In this document: piece by piece, positions 58,301-64,000 of the stretch | Numbering within the stretch: the first letter of the stretch is position 1 | Layout of the letters: every line of letters begins with the position of its first letter | Program-made: the position numbers and the translations under genes | Notes under the pieces: model-generated | What the model was told of the DNA's origin: nothing | What the model saw: the letters and a program-made list of their open reading frames with translations, nothing else | The model's database searches: none | Assembly (NCBI GenBank): GCA_028386065.3 | Contig: JAKUCV010002005.1 | Span: 24,161 to 88,160 of the forward strand | Length of the DNA stretch: 64,000 nucleotides | Direction: 5' to 3' | Origin: Turnera subulata | Lineage: Eukaryota; Streptophyta; Magnoliopsida; Malpighiales; Passifloraceae

Positions 58301-59857
58301 ATCCATGCCCAAGATTATATCAAAACCTCCCATACTCATGACAATAAGTCGGGCAGGAAAGGTTTCTTGGCCGTATACCAAGGGTACGTCCTTACACACA
58401 CGGTCTAACCTTACTATAATGCCTGCAGGTAATCTAACCCTCATCGGGTGTTCTAGCTTCTCATCCTCACAGTTATGTTGCATGGCAAAGTTCTGAGCAA
58501 TGAAAGAATGCGTAGCTCCAGGATCTACTAAAGTGTGTGCAACATTATCATAAACTGTAAAGGTACCTGCAATCACTTGGGCAGCGTCAGGATCATCTTC
58601 TGCAGTGATTACAAAGGCTCTAGGGACTGCTACACTCTGATTGGTTGCAGACTGTGTCCGTGCAGCAGAGTTTCCTCGTCCACGGCCTTGTCCGGAACCT
58701 CCAGGTCCACTCGGTACACTAGCCACTGAGGCTGGAACGGTCTGTGTTGGGGTTGGATTTCCGGCTCTTCCAAGCTTCGGGCATGCGTATCGGTAGTGCC
58801 CCAACTCGTTGCATTCGAAGCATCTAACTGTGGCCAAAGGAGCTCTAGTACGATTGTCTCCAGAGGTGGTTCCGCTGGTCCCGGTCCATCCTCCGGTGGA
58901 AGCTCTGCGGTTGTTGTTCCATCCTCGTCCATATGTCGCTGACGAGTTCTGGCCCCGTCCGACTACTGGTGCACTGGCGGTCCTCTTGTTCTGGTTCATA
59001 GGATTTGTCGCAGCTGCCCTCTTCGGGGCTTCTCGACGAACTGCCTGTTGGTCTAGCCAGGTTCCTTCAGCCTTCTGTGCATCTTTCACCATAGCCTGGT
59101 ATCCAGAATACTCCTTACACCCCATAATTGCTCTGATGTCAGGATGCAGTCCCCTCCAGAAATGCTGACACTTGGCTTCCACGGTGGCCACTAGGTTTCC
59201 CGTGTACATGGACAGGCGGTTAAACTTCTCCTCATATTCTGTCACGGTCATGTTGTTCTGTCGTAACTCCAGGAACTCACACTGCATGCGCTCTCGGAAC
59301 TGGTCAGTGATGTACTTGTCTCTGAACATCTCCGTGAATTCTGCCCATGGCATCACTACGGGCTTTGGCATGTCCCGTGTGACGGATTCCCACCAGTCAG
59401 TAGCTGTCTCTCTAAAGAGGGATGCGGCATAGTTCGCCCAACGATCATCTGTGCACCTCAGTTTGTACATGACTCTGGTGGTCTGGCGTAACCACTCATC
59501 TACAACTCGAGGGTCTGTTGCTCCCGAGAAGTTTTCAGCTCCAAGTTTGGTTAACTTAGTGTAGACCGGATCATCGATCGGCCCTTCGTTGCGGACAGTT
59601 TGGTTATGGAGGATTTGCGTCATCATCTGCATCATCTCCATAGGTAGCGCAGGTGGCACCCCCTGTGCTCCACCATACGCTGGTTGCGCACCTCCAACTT
59701 GGGGCGGTTGGTCAACTGACACTTGGTCTCCATCCAAGTGCATCTGTTCAGCAGGCTGGTGTCCCTCAACCGGATCCATGTCGCGGTACCTATATGAAAA
59801 TGCATGTAATATGTTAATCATGTGGAGCGAGCTATGCACAGCAAACAAGCACAGCAA
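55313..59857 (-). CDS. Gag-pol polyprotein of the Tekay-like Ty3 element
   Basis: One frame of 1514 codons; the likely start is MDPVEG at 59779. In order: gag ([14 protein letters not shown]), CCHC zinc knuckle [14 protein letters not shown] (about residue 345), aspartic protease VDPGATHSF (about 444), reverse transcriptase with [11 protein letters not shown] and FIDDILIYS (about 778), and RNase H with [10 protein letters not shown] and [10 protein letters not shown]. Integrase follows, with its HHCC finger (about 1150-1185) and the D,D,E core at [17 protein letters not shown] and TDGQSERT. Then [19 protein letters not shown] and [10 protein letters not shown]. It stops at REV, just before the chromodomain, at a TGA. 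All enzyme motifs are intact. Gag and pol share one frame, as in this lineage. Confidence 0.97.
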   Translation of the reverse strand: MLCLFAVHSSLHMINILHAFSYRYRDMDPVEGHQPAEQMHLDGDQVSVDQPPQVGGAQPAYGGAQGVPPALPMEMMQMMTQILHNQTVRNEGPIDDPVYTKLTKLGAENFSGATDPRVVDEWLRQTTRVMYKLRCTDDRWANYAASLFRETATDWWESVTRDMPKPVVMPWAEFTEMFRDKYITDQFRERMQCEFLELRQNNMTVTEYEEKFNRLSMYTGNLVATVEAKCQHFWRGLHPDIRAIMGCKEYSGYQAMVKDAQKAEGTWLDQQAVRREAPKRAAATNPMNQNKRTASAPVVGRGQNSSATYGRGWNNNRRASTGGWTGTSGTTSGDNRTRAPLATVRCFECNELGHYRYACPKLGRAGNPTPTQTVPASVASVPSGPGGSGQGRGRGNSAARTQSATNQSVAVPRAFVITAEDDPDAAQVIAGTFTVYDNVAHTLVDPGATHSFIAQNFAMQHNCEDEKLEHPMRVRLPAGIIVRLDRVCKDVPLVYGQETFPARLIVMSMGGFDIILGMDWLSKYRAMVDCRAKQVTLTSTGDQPIILTGVGRAATTCSISATQDFGMKQNGLNALLTHVTGEETRDLTPKDILVVKEFPDVFPEDLPGLPPDREVEYTIDLVPGVTPISMAPYRMAPTELQELRKQLDELLEKGFIRPSTSPWGAPVLFVKKKDGSMRMCVDYRQLNKVTIKNKYPLPRIDDLFDQLQGATVFSKIDLRSGYHQIKIAEKDIPKTAFRTRYGHFEFTVVPFGLTNAPAVFMCLMHLVLKEFLDKFVVVFIDDILIYSKDKKEHEEHLRIVLQRLREKKLYAKFSKCEFWLGEVSFLGHVVGGDGIKVDPAKVKAVLEWEPPKNVSEVRSFLGLAGYYRRFIEGFSLIASPMTKLLRKEQPFTWSPKCQKSFEELKKKLTTAPVLAVPKPGVEYVLFCDASGHGLGAVLMQEGRVIAYASRQLRPHERNYPTHDLEMAAVILALKIWRHYLFGEKCRIFTDHKSLKYIMTQKELNLRQRRWVELLNDYDCTIEYHPGKANVVADALSRRQPDEASTTYSMSALIELRKLGANLTVDDTGALIAHMKVKSNLRGWIVELQDGDSDLVKLKEGVRSGKEEKFRIAEDGALMIGKRLCVPKVGDLRNQILEEGHMTPYSMHPGSTKMYQNLKSHYWWPRMKKDVAEYVARCITCQQVKAEHQAPAGKMRPLTIPEWKWEMITMDFVIGLPLTQRKHDAIWVIVDRLTKTAHFLPIRQTDTMDTLARKYVAEIVRLHGIPKSIVSDRDPRFTSRFWKSLQEALGTKLSFSTAFHPQTDGQSERTIQTLEDMLRACALNFSGSWDKYLPLAEFAYNNGYHSSIGMPPFEALYGRKCRSPVCWDEEGLRLIVGPDLVKQTVDKIQTVKQCMRAAQDRQKSYADKHRREMEYQVGEKVFLRIAPWKGVIRFGRKGKLSPRYIGPYEIVERVGPLAYRLALPEELSRIHNVFHVSMLRRYRSDPSHIVTPTEVEVAEDLTYIEVPERILAREV

Positions 59858-59893
59858 TCATCACAGGACCTACTGCCCGCTCCGCTACCAAAA

Positions 59894-62404
59894 TGAAACA
59901 TCCTGACCCGAATTTACCGCTAGTCACAGTAAACACGTGGCCATCTTATTATTACTGGATTAACAACGTCCAAGTCGTACAATAAAGACAAACCCAAGCA
60001 TAGCTTAATATAACAAACCACACACACATCACTCGAGCACGGGAATAATTATTACACACAACAGTCTCAACAGCAACCAACAAAATAAGAAACACACAGC
60101 AGCAGTGGAAGACTTGTAAATAAGAACAGCACACCACAATGAAAAGATGCAGCGGAGTATGGATCCGGGTCTGGCAGAGGGTACGCCGCAGCTTGCCTAG
60201 CACGTTCCTGTACTAAAACAAATCAATCTACGCGACCGGGTCACGTAGGCGAGGGGTGAGTCCGAAGTGCTCACCGGGTAAAATCCACAAGTAATAATTA
60301 ATATACAAGCATCCATTATAACCAAGTTACCAGAAACAAACAAAATATCACAAGGCAAAACCTTATCTTGATTCTATGATTCCCCGATTATCTTCCCAAG
60401 GTCTAACCTGTTAAACTAATCCAATTTTTATTATCAGGGCCCCTATCACAATTTAAATGTTGGCAGTGCCTGGTAGCCAGGTTAGCTAACCCCAGGGTGC
60501 TCCCCGTAAAACCAAAATATCTCAAATCACAATATCTCAAAAACCGAGTCCCGCAGTCCTCCCTATTATAAATCAAGTCATAACTCAATACACAAGTGGA
60601 CTACCATCTGGCCGTACCAACACCTAATTGTGATTATCTAACTGTCTAGGTGATTCCGTTATTATTACCCTCAGTCACTCAATTTTCATAACCGGACCCG
60701 TGTAGACTCTCTCTCAACTCGTCATAACATTCTTAGTCATATCTCAAGTCCACCCGATTTCCACACCGTATAGCAATAACAGCAAATATAACAACACAGC
60801 ATGCATTCAAACAACCATTCTCAATCACAATTTTATTCACAACAAGGCACACACAACAAGACATCATCAAACCGTAACTTAGCATAAAGGGCTGAATATT
60901 AACAATTACTTGTCCTCACCTTAGTTGACGAATTCCTCGGGAATTTCGCCCTCAGGTTCCAAGTCCACGTTCTCGTTCACTTCACCTAGATGTATTAATC
61001 ACACAATCACATAAATGCACAACAAAATGATATGCATGTACTTATCTAATATGGTACCGTTATACCATAATTAATATTTCAGATCGATATGTGCAAAATT
61101 CTATTTAGGTATATTCTCCCATAATAAGTCTATTTCCGTAATTCATTTTTAGCATAGTCCTAACATTATTAATTTTTACCCAATTCATGCCCTTAATAAT
61201 ATATTCTTCCGTAAGAATTTATTATTAACTTATTTATTAATTATTATTTATTTATACTTCCAGAATATTTATATCCAAGTCTACCTAAAATTAATTATCG
61301 TTATAATACTAATACTGCTATTATACTTCCAAGTACACTATTCTATCAAAATTTTCAGCCCACAAGCAGGCCCATGGGCAAAGCAATAGGCCCGACCCAG
61401 CACAAATCTGGGCCAAGCACTACAACCCGCCCGGCGGTCCATACACGGGCCATCAATCCAGCTCGCCACCGGCGAGTCAACTCACCACGGCGGAACCGGA
61501 CCACCACGCGAGGAAGACAGGGAGCGGCGCTGGCTTCCGTAGGCGAGACGACGCGGCTGCGGTGCGGTGATGGCAGTGGTGTGACCAGGCGAGCAGAGGA
61601 GGCGGTCGGGTTGACGGTGACTTGGTGGTTTGTGGCGGCTGACGCGATGAGGAAGGCGGATGGACGACGGCACAAGGAGAAGGCGCGGTCGGCTGTAGAT
61701 CGTGGCGGGGTCGGCTGCTGGTGGTGGCGCGACAGCGTGAGGGAGGAGGGTGTGCCGCGCGGTGGTGGTGGTCGGAGGAGAGGGGCTGTCGACGGCGTGA
61801 CGGCAGTGGGGAACAGGAAGACTAGGTGGGGGGGGGGTAATGGTGAAGTGATGCCGTTTTGGCAACCGGGTTCCTTCCTTTGTTGCGTGTTTTTGTTTTT
61901 TTTTTTTTTTTAATGTATAGGTAGGCTGATGGAAGTTGCGTGCAGAGATTTTAGACAAAGTAGTGAGGAGTTGCTGGTGGCTCAGTTGTAGATGTCAGGG
62001 AGCTGATGCTTTTTTATAAAATCAGGGGAGGTAGAGGACAACTGATATTGGCAGACAAAAAGAAAGAAGATTCGTAAATTATTGGTGAATTATGGAGGTT
62101 ACTGTGTGCATGATTGGCAGAAAAATCTGATTCATTAAAAGACCTTTTTGCCCTTCTTGTTTCCTTTAGGTTTTGTTTTAACCTAGGGGCATTTTCGTCT
62201 TTTCTCACTTTTACCAATCCGGAAAATTCTACCTCGTCCCGGAAATTCCGTAAAAATATCCGGGGTATGAATCGAGACTCGGAATTAGAATCCGATGCTC
62301 GGTTCTCCATGAAATAATTACTAAAGGTTAATTCCTTCCGGTAAATCACTATGCAAAGGAATTACGGTCGCGGTAAAAACAAAAAATTTACCTGGGCTGT
62401 TACA
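59894..62404 (-). repeat. 5' LTR of the Tekay-like element (2511 bp)
   Basis: Nearly identical to 52609-55147; lacks the 22-bp second hairpin unit. Includes the same GC-rich block (61345-61860). Promoter elements were not identified with confidence. Confidence 0.95.
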
Positions 62405-62409
62405 CAATT

Positions 62410-63437
62410 ATTTATAGATGAAGGAATACTTCTTGGCTCTTTTTTTCCTGTCCCCTTGTTTTTTTTCATTTTTTTCTTTTTAAGTGAATGAAGCAATACT
62501 CCCCCAGATCGACATAGGCTCCTCATGTAGTGCCTGTATAGATGAACCAAAATATGAACTGACAAGTGTTAAGGGTACAAAATAATTCGAGCAAAATGCA
62601 TAAAAGATATGGAAGGTGAAAGAAAGTTAGATGATAGCCATGGTTTCAAATTGGTTAAGGTGGTGAAATGCGGGTATGAAAGAAATTGTGGCTATCAATT
62701 ACGGGCTCAAAAGAGGTTAGCAAAGGAAAAAAAATATGTACACACGGGTAGGCTGTGTCTAAAAGTTAGTTTACAAACCAAAGAAGAAAAATGCCTTAAT
62801 CATGTCCTTAAGAAAATGTCCTTGTAAAAATTTCGCCTCGACCGAGTCATGAACCTGTTCTAAGACCTGTTATTAATGCCAAGTTTTTTTTTGTGTGTTT
62901 TTGAAAAGAAACAGCGAAAAAGAGTTAGTCGGATAATATGAATCTAATAACATCGCGGCCCAAAAAGGTATTACCCGGCCCAAATCGAATTTTTCACTTC
63001 AAGGCCAATGCAAGCCTGAAGATGCTTGACAAACATGGGATATAAATGTTGAATTTCCTGTTCGATTGTCAAGTCGGAACCAATAAACCCAATTGAGTGA
63101 TTTGCAATTTACAAAAAAAAGTTTTATTTGGCAGAGAAAACAACAAAAACAAAATTTGAAAAATTTATGCATGCATGCTGAAAAGATAAAAATTTAAAAA
63201 AAAACAAATAATCTATTTGCACCCCCAAACTTGAAATATGCAGTGTCCTCACTGCACCAGAATATAGAAAGGAAAGATAGAACCTGTTTTTCCTTCTTGG
63301 GGCTGTCATGAGGATGACTTCTTTATTGATGCAAAATGATTGTGGGTTGCCTCCCACACAACGCTTCTTTAACGTCTTGTAGCTGGACTCGATGCTCCTC
63401 ATGCCGAAGGAGAGTCGAGGAACTGATGCACTAGCTC
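62410..63437 (-). other. Athila-like LTR end (62410-62495) and 3' untranslated region
   Basis: After the LTR end and polypurine tract (GATCTGGGGGAGTAT on the minus strand) comes about 900 bp without coding content, including CACCCCCAAACTTG near 63220. Long non-coding stretches between pol and the 3' LTR are usual for Athila elements. Confidence 0.55.
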
Positions 63438-64000
63438 TTATCCGGTTGGCTTTCCAGGATCATAAAGCTTGGAGAACAAGACTCGGTTTCCAATTTTAAG
63501 GTCTTGTTTTTGGATGATACTCTCGCGCCAACGTTTGGTTTTTCCTTCGGGTGGGTCATCTAGTATCTTGTCCAGCTTTTCAAATATCAAAGCCTCTTCT
63601 GCAGGCACCGGCGACAAGATTTCAAGCTGGCATGCACATTCAGCAATGTCAAGATTTGGATCTCCTGTGTTCTTATTTTGAGTTATGCATGCCAAAAGTG
63701 GATCCGCTCAGTATTGCTGTGCGAAAACTTCTTTGACTGCTTCATCATTGACGTCGATTCGGTAGCATGAGTCATCTGAGAATCCTTTTCGCATTGCTTC
63801 TTTGACATCGAAACTGATCTCTTCAGATCCGACTCGTAAAGTGAGCTTTCCGTTCTTGACATCAATGAGTGCTCCAGCAGTTGCTAAAAATGGTCGCCCC
63901 AGGATGAGAGGAGTGTGGCAGTCTACTTCCATGTCCAACACCACAAAGTCAACTGGGACAAAAAATTTCCCAATCTTAATGGGAACATCTTCCAAAATGC
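63438..64000 (-). pseudogene. Athila-type pol: protease joined to integrase tail, internally deleted
   Basis: Reading leftward from the window edge, the protease text PLILGRPFLATAGALIDVKN is the Athila retropepsin block, ending EVFAQQY at a TGA (63708-63710). In the same frame follows ADPLLACITQNK, then PVPAEEALIFEKLDKILDD. This is the usual post-protease region. It passes directly into KTKRWRESIIQKQDLKIGNR, which resembles the C-terminal part of an Athila integrase. Reverse transcriptase, RNase H and the integrase core are missing, so a large internal deletion has joined the two ends. The element continues beyond 64000. Confidence 0.7.

Larger units (their letters stand above)
52609..62404 (-). 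mobile_element. Full-length Ty3 chromovirus (Tekay-like), 9796 bp
   Basis: LTRs at 52609-55147 and 59894-62404, TGTAACAGCCCAGG...GATGTTTCA on the minus strand, with the target duplication CAATT (52604-52608, 62405-62409). A polypurine tract AAAGGGGGGAAAGC lies next to the 3' LTR (55148-55163). A primer site TGGTAGCGGAGC lies next to the 5' LTR, 10/12 like the initiator-Met site TGGTATCAGAGC. One long gag-pol frame fills the interior. The LTRs differ at roughly 27 positions in 2.5 kb (about 1%, counted by eye) plus a few indels, so insertion is recent. It sits inside an Athila-like LTR. Confidence 0.96.

Noticed and set aside
55324..59906. Many plus-strand frames of 60-165 codons
   Set aside because: Antisense shadows of the gag-pol frame.

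Overview
This window is nuclear DNA from a eudicot plant. The evidence is intron-split host genes with GT-AG junctions, plant-specific families (gibberellin 20-oxidase, 4CL, DUF761, plant-type alpha-galactosidase and VDAC), plant LTR retrotransposon lineages, and a plant mariner element with CTCCCTCCGT ends. The species cannot be named from the sequence alone.

Layout, left to right. 1-8.0 kb is repeats: an end of a Ty3-type LTR (1-1412), then a decayed L1-type LINE on the minus strand (about 1761-7990). The LINE is split by a solo LTR (2002-3519) and carries a hAT-like element (6995-7910) near its 5' end. 8.0-21 kb is a gene island: RPS26 (+), a gibberellin 20-oxidase (-), a mitochondrial porin VDAC (-) and a GT31 glycosyltransferase (-). 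22.2-28.35 kb is a complete but non-coding copia-type element (201-bp LTRs, AAGCA target duplication). It hosts an antisense 227-codon ORF of unknown function. 29.4-33.2 kb is a 15-exon alpha-galactosidase (+), followed by a small DUF761 gene (-). 36.0-42.57 kb is a mariner element with terminal inverted repeats and a transposase that reads intact through all its catalytic motifs. Its introns carry a captured protease-prodomain fragment, a second copy of the 227-codon ORF, an orphan coiled-coil ORF and tandem repeats. 44.0-45.04 kb is exon 1 of a 4-coumarate:CoA ligase with one frameshift. Everything after it lies in what would be 4CL intron 1: a Ty3 LTR, a 3.4-kb solo LTR of the same family inside it, an Athila-like element, and a full-length 9.8-kb chromovirus (Tekay-like) nested in the Athila LTR. 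An assembly gap of 584 N lies at 51501-52084.

The host genes do not form a pathway; they are ordinary independent neighbours (translation, gibberellin synthesis, outer-membrane transport, Golgi glycosylation, galactoside hydrolysis, phenylpropanoid activation). The unusual content is in the repeats. (1) A conserved 227-aa ORF family (about 74% identical between two copies, most codons differing at silent sites) combines an unknown N-terminal domain with a truncated LINE-type endonuclease start. Each copy has its own TATA box, and the two sit in two unrelated transposons. (2) Three unrelated LTR-element segments carry arrays of micro-hairpins in which the loop is constant and the stems change by paired substitutions. 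(3) Seven TGGGCT...AGGCCCA palindromes lie in the copia leader. (4) Copies of the DLNxxP (EAR-like) motif lie in the mariner transposase N-terminal exons.
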